Assembly (NCBI GenBank): GCA_018000455.1
Contig: JAGNJW010000009.1
Span: 101,508-165,507, forward strand
Direction of reading: 5' to 3'
Source: Acidobacteriota bacterium
GTDB taxonomy: Bacteria > Acidobacteriota > Vicinamibacteria > Vicinamibacterales > UBA2999
Length of the DNA stretch: 64,000 bases
Part shown: positions 12,032 to 20,567 of the stretch, one piece after another
Layout of the letters: every line of letters starts with the position of its first letter
Numbering within the stretch: position 1 is the first letter of the stretch
Made by a program: the position numbers and the translations under genes
Notes under the pieces: generated by a model
The model's database searches: none
What the model saw: only the letters and a program-made list of their open reading frames with translations
Told to the model about the DNA's origin: nothing

Positions 12032-12694
12032 CTAGCCCTCCTTCACCTGGTCGACGTAGCGGGTGACCAGCCGGGCGTGATCGGTGGCCGTCATGTCCTT
12101 CGCCAGCTTCTGCTCGGCCAGCTGCAGGGCGAGCGTGGCGGCATGGTCGCTCAGTTCACGTTGCGCGGCCTGCAGGCGCACGTCGATCTCGCGCCGCGTC
12201 TGGGTGAGCAGGCGCGCCCGGTCGGCGGCGGCCGCACCGGCGATGCGCTCCTCTTCAGCGACGATTTCTTCGGCGCCGCGCTTTCTCAGCGCCTCGAGCT
12301 CGCCGGGCAGGGCCTGCATCTTGCGATCGACTTCGGCCAGCTGCGCGGTGGCCGTCCTGTTCAGTTCAGCAGCGTCGACCAGGTCCTTGCGGATCTGGCG
12401 CGAGCGGCCGCCCAGGTACTCGGTGAGCGGCACGCGCAGGAAGTAATAGAGGGCGCCGACCAGCACGATGAAGTTGGCGGTCGGCCAGATGAGACCGGAG
12501 AGTCCGCCGTGCTCGGCGTCGGCGGCGTGTTCGGTCGTCGCCGGCTCGTGCTGGTCGCCGGCTTGCGCACCAAGACCGCCCGTGCCGAGTAACAGCGAGA
12601 GCGTGAAGGCGACGAACAGGCGCACCGCAAGCTTGCGCCTTAATTCACAAGCCTGGGGAGCGGACGCGATGGAGCGAGTGGCGGCAGCGGTCAT
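12032..12694 (-). CDS. atpF: ATP synthase Fo subunit b, with N-terminal extension
   Basis: The protein has 220 residues from the ATG at 12694, chosen because it begins just after the stop of the upstream b' gene, 7 bp away. The frame is open to 12745 but would overlap that gene. It is unusual in having an N-terminal hydrophobic, signal-like segment ('LAVRLFVAFTLSLLLGTGGLGAQA'). A polar His/Asp/Glu-rich linker follows, and only then the typical b-subunit membrane helix ('LIWPTANFIVLVGALYYFL'). The remainder is a long charged helix for the peripheral stalk. The leader may be cleaved, giving a normal-size b protein. Confidence 0.88.
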   Translation of the reverse strand: MTAAATRSIASAPQACELRRKLAVRLFVAFTLSLLLGTGGLGAQAGDQHEPATTEHAADAEHGGLSGLIWPTANFIVLVGALYYFLRVPLTEYLGGRSRQIRKDLVDAAELNRTATAQLAEVDRKMQALPGELEALRKRGAEEIVAEEERIAGAAAADRARLLTQTRREIDVRLQAAQRELSDHAATLALQLAEQKLAKDMTATDHARLVTRYVDQVKEG

Positions 12695-12701
12695 GATGCA
12701 G

Positions 12702-13124
12702 TTACGCGGTACGGCCCAGCACCCGGTTGACGATCTCGCCGGCAAGGTTATTGGCCTCGCTTTCGAGCGCCGCGCGGGCGGCTGAAGCCTGGTCGGTCAG
12801 GCGGGACGTGGCGTCGGCAAGCGCGGACTCGGCTTCACGCTTGGTGTCGGCCATGACGGCGGCGCGCTTGTCGAGCGCGGTGCGCCGGGCGTCGTCCATC
12901 TGCGCGTAAACCTCGGCGCGGGCGCCGGTCAGGGTGCGGTCGAATTCCTGAGTGGCCTCGGTCGCCTTCTGAGCGGCCGACGCGGCCAGTTCTCTCGCGT
13001 CGCGCACGGCGGCGGCACGCGAGTCGATGACATGGAGGATGGGCTTGAAGATCAACGTGTTCAGGACGAACACGCAGAGCATCAAGAGCGCGATGACCCA
13101 AAGGACCGACAGGTCCGGAATCAC
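12702..13124 (-). CDS. atpF2: ATP synthase Fo subunit b' (second b-type subunit)
   Basis: The protein has 140 residues. One membrane helix at the very N-terminus ('LSVLWVIALLMLCVFVLNTLIF') leads into 'KPILHVIDSRAAAVRDAR', then a continuous Ala/Glu/Arg-rich amphipathic helix to 'IVNRVLG'. Two different b-type proteins in tandem imply a b/b' heterodimeric peripheral stalk, as in photosynthetic bacteria and several other phyla. It is the first gene of this atp unit. The a (atpB) and c (atpE) subunit genes are not adjacent and are not anywhere in the window. Confidence 0.85.
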   Translation of the reverse strand: MIPDLSVLWVIALLMLCVFVLNTLIFKPILHVIDSRAAAVRDARELAASAAQKATEATQEFDRTLTGARAEVYAQMDDARRTALDKRAAVMADTKREAESALADATSRLTDQASAARAALESEANNLAGEIVNRVLGRTA

Positions 13125-13175
13125 TGGATGGAGCCTCCAATGGCGCCGCGCGACATGGCGGGCCCAAACGTCCTT

Positions 13176-13204
13176 TTATACCATCCCTGTTGGCCTGGCC
13201 ACAA
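13176..13204 (-). promoter_or_regulatory. Candidate sigma70-type promoter for the atp unit
   Basis: Reading leftward, a TTGTGG (-35, 13199-13204) and GTATAA (-10, 13176-13181) are separated by 17 bp. They lie about 50 bp upstream of the b' start at 13124. The -35 match is weak (TTG only), so this is suggestive. Confidence 0.4.
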
Positions 13205-13260
13205 GGCGTCCCGCACACCCAAGTGCTCGGCCGACGCGCGTTGCGAGTTTATTGGGTTAA

Positions 13261-14301
13261 TCACCTAATACTAAGCGCGTGGTCCGAGGGCCCCGTGGTG
13301 TGGCCAACACGAGCCGCGAGCACGCCAGCCGCCACCAGCCGGGCCTGAACGGCGTCGGCGGCGTCGGCACCGATCGTCACGAGCAACCCGCCAGAGGTCT
13401 GCGGGTCGAAGATCACATCCGCCAGCGCCTCCGCTTGCGCGGAGCCCAGATGGATGCGGTCCGCATAGTGCGCCCGATTGCTGGCCAGTCCTCCGGAGCG
13501 GTTGGCGGCTGCCAGGGGCAGCACGCCGTCGAAGATCGGCAGGGCCGCGGCCTCGAGGTGAATCGTCACCCCACTGGCCATCGCCATCTGGGCTGCGTGG
13601 CCGGCGAGGCCGAACCCGGTGACGTCGGTGCAGCCGTGCACCGCCTGCCCCGACAGCGCCTCGGCCGCCCCCTTGTTGAGGGTGCGCATCGAGGCGACGG
13701 CCTCGGCGACGAGCGCGTCTGGCGCCCGGCCGAACTTGATGGCGGTGCCCACGATGCCGGTGCCGAGCGGCTTGGTCAGGAAGACCACGTCTCCCGGCTT
13801 GGCGCCTGCATTGGTCCACATGCGTGATGGATCGACGGCCCCGGTCACGGCGTAGCCGAACTTGATTTCCCGGTCGCGCACGGTGTGCCCGCCAAGCAGC
13901 GCCACGCCCGCCTCGCGCAGCACGTCTACGCCACCCTTGAAGATCTGGCGAATCGTGTCGGCATCGAGTCCCTCCTCCGGGAAGCCGGCAATCGCCAGGG
14001 CGGTCAGGGGCCGTCCGCCCATCGCATAGACGTCGCTCAGTGAGTTGGCGGCCGCGATTTGTCCGTACAGATACGGGTCGTCGACGATCGGTGTGAAGAA
14101 GTCGACTGTCTGCACGAGCGCCGGCCCCGATTCCCACGCGTACACACCGGCGTCGTCACCCGTCCTGAAGTCGACCAGGACGCGTGGGTCAGTCTGCGGA
14201 GGAATGTCGCTCAGCACGTGAGCGAGCTCGCCGGCGGCGAGTTTACTGGCTCAACCGGCGCAGCTCACCATCTCGGTGAGGCGCTTCTGATGGTCGGACA
14301 T
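13261..14301 (-). CDS. selD: Selenide, water dikinase (selenophosphate synthetase) containing selenocysteine at codon 17
   Basis: The obvious open frame begins at a GTG at 14217 and lacks the N-terminal catalytic segment. Continuing upstream in the same frame gives an ATG at 14301 and one in-frame TGA at 14253-14251. The N-terminus then reads MSDHQKRLTEMVSCAG-U-ASKLAAGEL, which aligns with the E. coli SelD start (RLTQYSHGAG-C-GCK). The TGA falls exactly at the catalytic Cys17 position and is followed by the essential Lys (K20 in both). Full length is 346 residues, normal for SelD. Other motifs are 'DDAGVYAW', 'TVDFFTPIVDDPYLYGQIAA', 'LSDVYAMGGRP' and 'LLGGHTVRD'. The enzyme makes selenophosphate from selenide and ATP for Sec-tRNA synthesis. 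A SECIS-like hairpin follows the TGA (separate entry). It sits upstream of the atp unit, 136 bp away. selA, selB and selC are not in the window. Confidence 0.9.
14219..14253 (-). promoter_or_regulatory. SECIS-like hairpin directing UGA recoding in selD
   Basis: In the mRNA, UGAGC (which includes the Sec codon) pairs perfectly with GCUCA 30 nt later. Above a 7/3 internal loop, CUCGCC pairs perfectly with GGCGAG around a GCC triloop. This has the form of a bacterial SECIS: the UGA lies at the base, with an upper stem and a small apical loop that starts with G, immediately downstream within the coding region. It is the SelB binding site by inference. Confidence 0.75.
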
Positions 14302-14367
14302 GGAGGGATCTTACTGCGCCTCGGTGCAGCCGGCGTGCAGGGCGCTTTGGCAGGGACGCTTCAGCCA

Positions 14368-15237
14368 CTATCGCTGGTTGTTCGTGAGGTAGTCGTAGAG
14401 ACGCTGCAGATCGTCTTCTGACGCGAACCCGATGACGACGCTGCCGCCCTTCCCCTTGCGGACGATCTCGACCGGCGCACCGATCGCCTGATGCAGGGCG
14501 TCTTCGGCCGCGCGCGTGTGGACGTCTTTCGGAAGCGACGCTGCCGTCCGGGCCTTCGTGCCGGGCTCCATGGCGCGCTTCACGAGCGACTCTGTCTCGC
14601 GTACCGAGAGACCGCGGGCGATCACCTCGCGAGCGATACGGCGCTGGTCGACCTCGGTCGGCAGCGACACGATGGCGCGGGCGTGGCCCATGGCCAAGGC
14701 CCGGCTGGCGACCTCCGCGCGTACCTCGGCGGGCAGGCGCAGCAGGCGCAGCATGTTGGTGATGCTCGAGCGGTCCTTGCCGACGCGCGCGGCAATGTCG
14801 TCGTGCGACAGACTGAACTCCTGCGTCAGCCGCTGATAGGCGGTGGCCTCTTCGATTGGGTCCAGGTCCTCGCGCTGCAGGTTCTCGACGAGCGCCCATT
14901 CGAGCAGCTGTGCGCGACTGGTGCCGCTCGTGTCCTTGACGACGACGGGCACCTTGGTGAGGCTGGCGCGCTGCGCCGCCCGCCACCGCCGTTCGCCGGC
15001 GATGATCTGGTAGCGGTCGGCGGCGATTTTGCGCACGACGATGGGCTGGATGAGGCCGTTGGCGCCGATCGATTTCGCGAGCTGGTCGAGCGCGGCCTCG
15101 TCCATGTGCTGGCGCGGCTGGAATTCGCTCGGCTCGAGCCAGTCGACGTCGAGTTCGAGCGGGCCGCGCGCGGTCGGCGGCGGGAGGTCTGGGATGAGGG
15201 CGCTCAGGCCCTTGCCGAGAGCGGGACGTTTATCCAT
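14368..15237 (-). CDS. parB: Chromosome partitioning protein ParB (parS-binding CTPase)
   Basis: The protein has 289 residues. The N-terminus 'KRPALGKGLSALIPDLPP' contains the short ParA-stimulating region. The ParB/Spo0J nuclease-like domain follows with 'EFQPRQHMDE', 'NGLIQPIVVRK' and 'YQIIAGERRWRAAQRA', whose GERRxRA motif is the CTP-binding box. The HTH domain contains 'SLSHDDIAARVGKDRSSITNMLRLLRLP', cited by its core 'GKDRSSITNMLRLLRLP'. The C-terminus 'VVIGFASEDDLQRLYDYL' is the dimerisation domain. It starts 20 bp after parA. Two parS sites (16156, 18026) lie within 3 kb. Confidence 0.97.
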   Translation of the reverse strand: MDKRPALGKGLSALIPDLPPPTARGPLELDVDWLEPSEFQPRQHMDEAALDQLAKSIGANGLIQPIVVRKIAADRYQIIAGERRWRAAQRASLTKVPVVVKDTSGTSRAQLLEWALVENLQREDLDPIEEATAYQRLTQEFSLSHDDIAARVGKDRSSITNMLRLLRLPAEVRAEVASRALAMGHARAIVSLPTEVDQRRIAREVIARGLSVRETESLVKRAMEPGTKARTAASLPKDVHTRAAEDALHQAIGAPVEIVRKGKGGSVVIGFASEDDLQRLYDYLTNNQR

Positions 15238-15257
15238 GACGGACTCCGGAAGGGCTG

Positions 15258-16055
<798 letters not shown>

Positions 16056-16155
16056 ATGACCAAAAATCTCTCATTGGATGGGCTGTTAGCGTACCGTGGG
16101 CTCGTCGCAGGGTCAAGATCGAAGGCGAAGCGGGCGACAAAGCTCAATGAACGCG

Positions 16156-16171
16156 TGTTTCACGTGGAACG
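16156..16171. promoter_or_regulatory. parS site 1
   Basis: TGTTTCACGTGGAACG matches the palindromic parS consensus TGTTTCACGTGAAACA/TGTTCCACGTGGAACA at all but the last base. It overlaps the rsmG stop codon, just upstream of parA, about 7 kb from dnaA. Confidence 0.85.
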
Positions 16172-16825
16172 TCGGCCGATCCGCTGTTTCTGAATGACAA
16201 CCAGACGGCTCTGGTTCTCTGGGATCAGCGTGTGCACCGCCCGGAGGCGTAGGGGCGGCGGTGGATCGATGGAATCGGATCCGGCTGCGAAATTCAGCAA
16301 GTGACCGCCGGGCTTGATGAAGGCCTGCAGGCTCAGCAACGTGGAGGTGTCGATCCGAACGGCGCGGATCGATAGCACGTCCAGATTCTCGTGGAGGGCC
16401 GGCCGCGCCAGCAGCTCCTCGAACCTGGTGTTCTCGACCTCGGTCTTGGCGAGCTGCAAGAGTCTGGCAACCTGCCGCAGGAACACAGACTTTCGAACCT
16501 TCACCTCAACCATCGTCAGCGAAAGATCAGGTCGCGCCAGCTTCATCGGAACAGCGGGTGAGCCACCGCCAGAACCAATATCCATAAGGGTTTTTGCGCT
16601 CCCTGGGATGTGCTTGGCCGCCACGAGGGGCTCGATCAGCAGGCGGTCGACGGCGTCGTCCGTCCCATCGTCGTCGAGCTGGAAGGCGGTGAGGTTGATC
16701 TTCCGGTTCCAGCGGGCCAGTTCCAGGAAGTACGTCTCGAGGCCATCGAGCAACGACGACGCCACATCGAGACCGACGTTTCTTGCCCTTCGCGCGATCC
16801 GATCGCGCAGCCGCTTGGCGCTCAC
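16160..16825 (-). CDS. rsmG: 16S rRNA (guanine-N7)-methyltransferase RsmG (GidB)
   Basis: The 221-residue SAM-dependent methyltransferase has 'LARWNRKINLTAF' at the N-terminus and 'TLMDIGSGGGSPAVPMKLARP' as the SAM-binding motif I (core 'DIGSGGGSPAVP'). 'LTMVEVKVRKSVFLRQVARLL' follows (core 'KVRKSVFLRQV'). It methylates G527 of 16S rRNA in E. coli. Its start overlaps the mnmG stop by 4 bp, indicating coupling. The classical mnmG-rsmG-parA-parB order is intact. Confidence 0.95.
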   Translation of the reverse strand: MSAKRLRDRIARRARNVGLDVASSLLDGLETYFLELARWNRKINLTAFQLDDDGTDDAVDRLLIEPLVAAKHIPGSAKTLMDIGSGGGSPAVPMKLARPDLSLTMVEVKVRKSVFLRQVARLLQLAKTEVENTRFEELLARPALHENLDVLSIRAVRIDTSTLLSLQAFIKPGGHLLNFAAGSDSIDPPPPLRLRAVHTLIPENQSRLVVIQKQRIGRRST

Positions 16826-18696
16826 CGGCCCGATGTTACTTCGTCTATTCGGCTGTTCTTGCGGGAAAGCACGGCATTCAGTAGTACGGTGGCGGCCGGC
16901 GTCATGCCAGGGATCCGGCTGGCTTGGCCGAGGGAGGCCGGGCGCACCTCCTCGAGCCGCTGAACGAGTTCCGCCGACAAACCAGGGAGACCCCGATAGA
17001 CGAACTCATCGGGGATACGCTGGAACTCGGCATGCAGGGCGCGTCGCATCTCGGCGTCCTGCCGGCGGAGATAGCCTCCGTACTTGATTTCGGTCTGCAG
17101 GGTCGCCAAGTCGAATCCGCCGGCCGTGGAATGCTCCAAGGGGATGCCGCTCTCGACGAGCCCCTGGGCCGTGACTTCCTGCCACTTCAGCGCGTCTTCG
17201 GCCGTGACCCTCGCGCCGGACGGAGCAACGACGGATCGGACCTTCAGTAACCGGCGATTGGCGGCCAGGCGGGCCCGACGGCCCTCGAACGCGTCCCAGC
17301 GGGCGTCGTCGACGAGTCCGACCTCCCGCCCGCGCTCGGTGAGCCGGAGATCCGCGTTGTCAGCACGCAGATGAAGCCGGTGCTCCGCCCTCGAGGTAAA
17401 CAGGCGATACGGCTCCAGGCAGCCACGAGTCACGAGGTCGTCCACCATCACGCCCAGATACCCCTCGTGGCGGCCAACCACGAGCGCGGCGCGACGACGC
17501 ACCCGCAGCGCCGCGTTTGTGCCGGCGACGAGGCCTTGGCCGGCGGCTTCCTCGTAGCCAGAGGTGCCGTTGATCTGCCCAGCCAGGAACAGACTGGCAA
17601 ACCGCCGCGTCTCGAGCGTGTGGCGGAGCTCTGTCGGCTGCACGAAGTCGTATTCGACGGCGTAACCGGGACGCAGGAACCTCGCGTCCTCCAGGCCCGG
17701 CAGACTGGCGACGATCTCACGCTGCACTGCTTCCGGGAGGCTCATTGACATGCCGTTGACGTAGATCTCATCAACGGCCAACCCCTCGGGCTCGAGGTGA
17801 ATCAGGTGGCGGTCGCGGTCTGGGAACCGCATGACCTTGTCTTCGAACGACGGGCAATACCGCGGACCTATGCCCTGAATCTGCCCGTTGTAGAGCGGAG
17901 AGCGCGCGATGTGCCGGCGCACGGCGGCATGGCTATCGGCCGAGGAGTGCAGTTTCCAACAGACCACGGCATTTCGCGGCGCCTTGGTCGTCATGAAGGA
18001 GAGAGGCGTGGCCGGGTCGTCGCCATGTTCCACGTGGAACAGGCCGGCGCTCACCGCACCATCGAAGTCGATTGAGGCGCGCGACAGCCTCGGCGGTGTA
18101 CCCGTCTTGAGCCGGCCGACCTTGACGCCCAGGGCGCGCAACTGCTCACCGAGGTGCAGCGACGGCGGCTCCCCCAGTCGCCCCGCCGGCGTTTGCTCGT
18201 CGCCCACGTGAATGATCCCGTTCAGGAACGTTCCGGTCGTCACCACCACGGCGGAACCGCGCAGAACAACGCCGTCCACGAGCTCGACGCCGGAGACGGC
18301 GCCCGCGGCAAACGCCAACCTGGCCACCTGCCCCTCAAGAATCGTGATCGCCGGAACCGCGCGCAGCGTGTCAGCCACCCACCGTGCGTAACGCTGCTTG
18401 TCGGCCTGTGCTCGAGGCGCCCACACGGCGGGACCGCGACTCTGGTTTAGAACCTTGAACTGGACGCCCGTGGCGTCGATCGCACGACCCATGAGGCCGC
18501 CAAGCGCGTCGATCTCTCGAACGAGCTGGCCTTTCGCGGTCCCACCGACGGCCGGATTACACGGCATGGTCGCAATCGTCGACTTCGACAGCGTACACAG
18601 CCCGACCGCGCAGCCAAGCGACGCAGCGGCCCAGGCGGCCTCGCAACCGGCGTGACCGGCACCGACCACGATAACATCAAAATCTATTCTATACAT
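16822..18696 (-). CDS. mnmG: tRNA uridine-5-carboxymethylaminomethyl modification enzyme MnmG (GidA)
   Basis: The 624-residue FAD protein has the N-terminal dinucleotide-binding motif 'VIVVGAGHAGCEAAWAA'. The GidA signature 'GTPPRLSRASIDF' and 'GYAVEYDFVQPTEL' follow, then 'GQINGTSGYEEAAGQGL' near the middle and the C-terminal helical domain that contacts MnmE. With MnmE it installs the cmnm5/mnm5 group on wobble U34 of certain tRNAs. A parS site is embedded in its coding sequence at the codons for 'LFHVEH'. It lies 25 bp downstream of mnmE. Confidence 0.97.
   Translation of the reverse strand: MYRIDFDVIVVGAGHAGCEAAWAAASLGCAVGLCTLSKSTIATMPCNPAVGGTAKGQLVREIDALGGLMGRAIDATGVQFKVLNQSRGPAVWAPRAQADKQRYARWVADTLRAVPAITILEGQVARLAFAAGAVSGVELVDGVVLRGSAVVVTTGTFLNGIIHVGDEQTPAGRLGEPPSLHLGEQLRALGVKVGRLKTGTPPRLSRASIDFDGAVSAGLFHVEHGDDPATPLSFMTTKAPRNAVVCWKLHSSADSHAAVRRHIARSPLYNGQIQGIGPRYCPSFEDKVMRFPDRDRHLIHLEPEGLAVDEIYVNGMSMSLPEAVQREIVASLPGLEDARFLRPGYAVEYDFVQPTELRHTLETRRFASLFLAGQINGTSGYEEAAGQGLVAGTNAALRVRRRAALVVGRHEGYLGVMVDDLVTRGCLEPYRLFTSRAEHRLHLRADNADLRLTERGREVGLVDDARWDAFEGRRARLAANRRLLKVRSVVAPSGARVTAEDALKWQEVTAQGLVESGIPLEHSTAGGFDLATLQTEIKYGGYLRRQDAEMRRALHAEFQRIPDEFVYRGLPGLSAELVQRLEEVRPASLGQASRIPGMTPAATVLLNAVLSRKNSRIDEVTSGR
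18026..18041. promoter_or_regulatory. parS site 2, inside mnmG
   Basis: TGTTCCACGTGGAACA is a perfect 16-bp palindrome equal to the parS consensus. It lies within the mnmG codons for the conserved 'FHVEH' peptide, about 5.3 kb from dnaA and 1.9 kb from parS site 1. Confidence 0.92.
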
Positions 18697-18721
18697 ACAA
18701 TCGATGCGTTTTGATTATGTA

Positions 18722-20077
18722 TTACTTGCCGATGCAGAAAGTCGCAAAGATCTCGTCCAGGAGGGCGTCGGGCGTCCGCCGTCCGGTCACATCCTCGAGC
18801 GCGCTCAGCGCGCCGCGCAGGTCGGCAACCACGAACTCCTCCGGTAGACGGTTGGCGCTTGCCGTCATGGCCTCGACCGCGTGACGCACACGGTCGAGCG
18901 CCGTCGCCAGCAGCGCGCGATGACGCTCGCTCGTCACGAGCACCGATTCGGCCGCCCCATCCAGCGCGCCGATGGCTTGTGCGATCGCAGTGGCCAAGGC
19001 CGCCACTCCCTGACCGGTGCGTGCGCTCACCGGCAACGCACCCGACACGTCGCCCGTCGCGTCTGGCGCGCCCGGCAGGTCGGACTTGTTCGCCACAACG
19101 ATCGCTTTGCGGTCCCTAACCGATTCGAGCAGGACCCGCTCGGCCGCCGTCAACGCCCGGGATCGATCGAGCACCACGACGACGACGTCCGCTGAGCGAA
19201 CGGCCCCGCTCGCCCGCCTTACGCCCTCCGCCTCCACGACGTCGGCGCTGTCGCCCAGACCCGCCGTGTCCACGAGCAGCACGAGCGCTCCCGCGATCAC
19301 GACGCGCTCGCTGACCAGATCCCGTGTCGTACCGGCCACGGCCGTCACGATCGCGCGCTCGGCACCGACCAGCGCATTGAACACACTCGACTTGCCGACA
19401 TTCGGCACGCCGGCAATCACCACAGTCGCGCCGTCGCGCACGAGCTGCCCGCGGTGGCCGGTCGCAACCAGCGCCTCGAGCCGATCGCGCATCGCCGCAA
19501 GCGCGATGCCCAGCTCGGCCGGTTCGATGAAGCGATAGCCCTCGTCCGGAAAATCCATCGACGCCTCGAGCAACGTCTCGAGCCGCCGCAGCTCTTCCGC
19601 GATCGCCTCCAGCCGCGCCGTCAGCGACCCGTCGAGATGCGCCGACGCGGCGCGCACCTGAGCCGGTGAGACGGCCTCCACGAGATCGCGCACCGCTTCG
19701 GCCTGCACGAGATCGAGCTTGCCGTGCACGAAGGCGCGCAGCGTGAACTCTCCCGCCCTGGCGGGACGCGCTCCGAGCTGCACCGCCCGCCGGACGATCG
19801 CGGCCAGGATCACGGGGCTGCCGTGTGCCGACACCTCGAGGACGTCCTGACCGGTGTAGGAGCCGGGGCCGGGAAAGAACGTGACGAGCGCATCCGCCGA
19901 CAACTCACCCGTCGAGACGGTTGTCCGGATCGCGCGCCGGGCCATCCAGTCGCGCCGCCGGCCGGTCAATGCGCGTCCGATCGACCCCGCGGCCGCTCCA
20001 CTCAGGCGCACCAGGCCGAGGCCGCCGTGTCCGGCCGGCGTCGCCACGGCCACGATCGTGTCGTCTGTGGAGAACAC
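18722..20077 (-). CDS. mnmE: tRNA modification GTPase MnmE (TrmE)
   Basis: The 451-residue protein is read from a GTG start at 20077 ('FSTDDTIVAVATPAGHGGLG' is the family N-terminus). The folate-binding-like N-domain includes 'GSYTGQDVLEVSAHGSPVI'. The G domain has 'GVPNVGKSSVFNALVG' (G1), 'TAVAGTTRDLVSE' (G2), 'DTAGLGDS' (G3) and 'VANKSDL' (G4). The C-terminus 'FCIGK' carries the conserved Cys of the CxGK motif. Partner of MnmG; the genes are adjacent. Confidence 0.97.
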   Translation of the reverse strand: MFSTDDTIVAVATPAGHGGLGLVRLSGAAAGSIGRALTGRRRDWMARRAIRTTVSTGELSADALVTFFPGPGSYTGQDVLEVSAHGSPVILAAIVRRAVQLGARPARAGEFTLRAFVHGKLDLVQAEAVRDLVEAVSPAQVRAASAHLDGSLTARLEAIAEELRRLETLLEASMDFPDEGYRFIEPAELGIALAAMRDRLEALVATGHRGQLVRDGATVVIAGVPNVGKSSVFNALVGAERAIVTAVAGTTRDLVSERVVIAGALVLLVDTAGLGDSADVVEAEGVRRASGAVRSADVVVVVLDRSRALTAAERVLLESVRDRKAIVVANKSDLPGAPDATGDVSGALPVSARTGQGVAALATAIAQAIGALDGAAESVLVTSERHRALLATALDRVRHAVEAMTASANRLPEEFVVADLRGALSALEDVTGRRTPDALLDEIFATFCIGK

Positions 20078-20117
20078 GGCCGCCTTCGCGCCTCCGCCGG
20101 GACGTGCCGTCCCGACT

Positions 20118-20567
20118 CTACCGGGTGACCGAGATGATGACCGTCTTCTCGAACGAGTCGCCGATGCTCTCGGTGCCGACCGACTGGATATCGGCGACGG
20201 CCATGTGCACGATGCGACGTTCGTAGGGGTTGAGCGGGCCCATCTCTTGGGCCAGCCCCGTGTCCTTCGCCTTGCCGGCCAGGAAGATCGCCATCTGGTG
20301 CAGCTCGGTGTCCTTGTCGCGACGGTAGCCGTTGCAGTCGACCACCAGTCGGCGCTCGTCGTTGCGATCGGCGCGGAAGGCCGCGCCCACGATCTGCTGC
20401 AGCGCCTGCAGAGCCTCGCCTTGCCGACGTGTCAGCACCGAGCCGTCGTCTCCGCTGAGGTTGATGCGGATGCCGTCGGTCTCTTCCTCGGCCGCCGCGG
20501 TGAGATCGAGGCCCATCGCATCCACCACCTCCTGCACGAACTCCACGATCGGGTCGGTCGCACTCAT
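20118..20567 (-). CDS. khpB: KH/R3H RNA-binding protein Jag (KhpB/SpoIIIJ-associated)
   Basis: The protein has 149 residues from the ATG at 20567, which overlaps the yidC stop (ATGA). Upstream continuation of the frame runs antisense-like through yidC and is rejected. The KH-like part is followed by 'VVDCNGYRRDKDTELHQMA' and the R3H motif 'LNPYERRIVHMAV', then 'VGTESIGDSFEKTVII'. The Jag_N domain found in Firmicutes KhpB is missing, giving a short form common outside that phylum. Its position after yidC in the rpmH-rnpA-yidD-yidC-jag-mnmE block is canonical. Confidence 0.92.
   Translation of the reverse strand: MSATDPIVEFVQEVVDAMGLDLTAAAEEETDGIRINLSGDDGSVLTRRQGEALQALQQIVGAAFRADRNDERRLVVDCNGYRRDKDTELHQMAIFLAGKAKDTGLAQEMGPLNPYERRIVHMAVADIQSVGTESIGDSFEKTVIISVTR

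Noticed and set aside
13261..13263. The terminal TGA of selD as another Sec codon
   Set aside because: It lies after the normal C-terminus for the family and is followed by further stops within a few codons; no hairpin follows.
14243..14986. 247-codon minus-strand frame between selD and parB
   Set aside because: It overlaps parB in another frame and has only Arg/Ala/Gly-rich composition.
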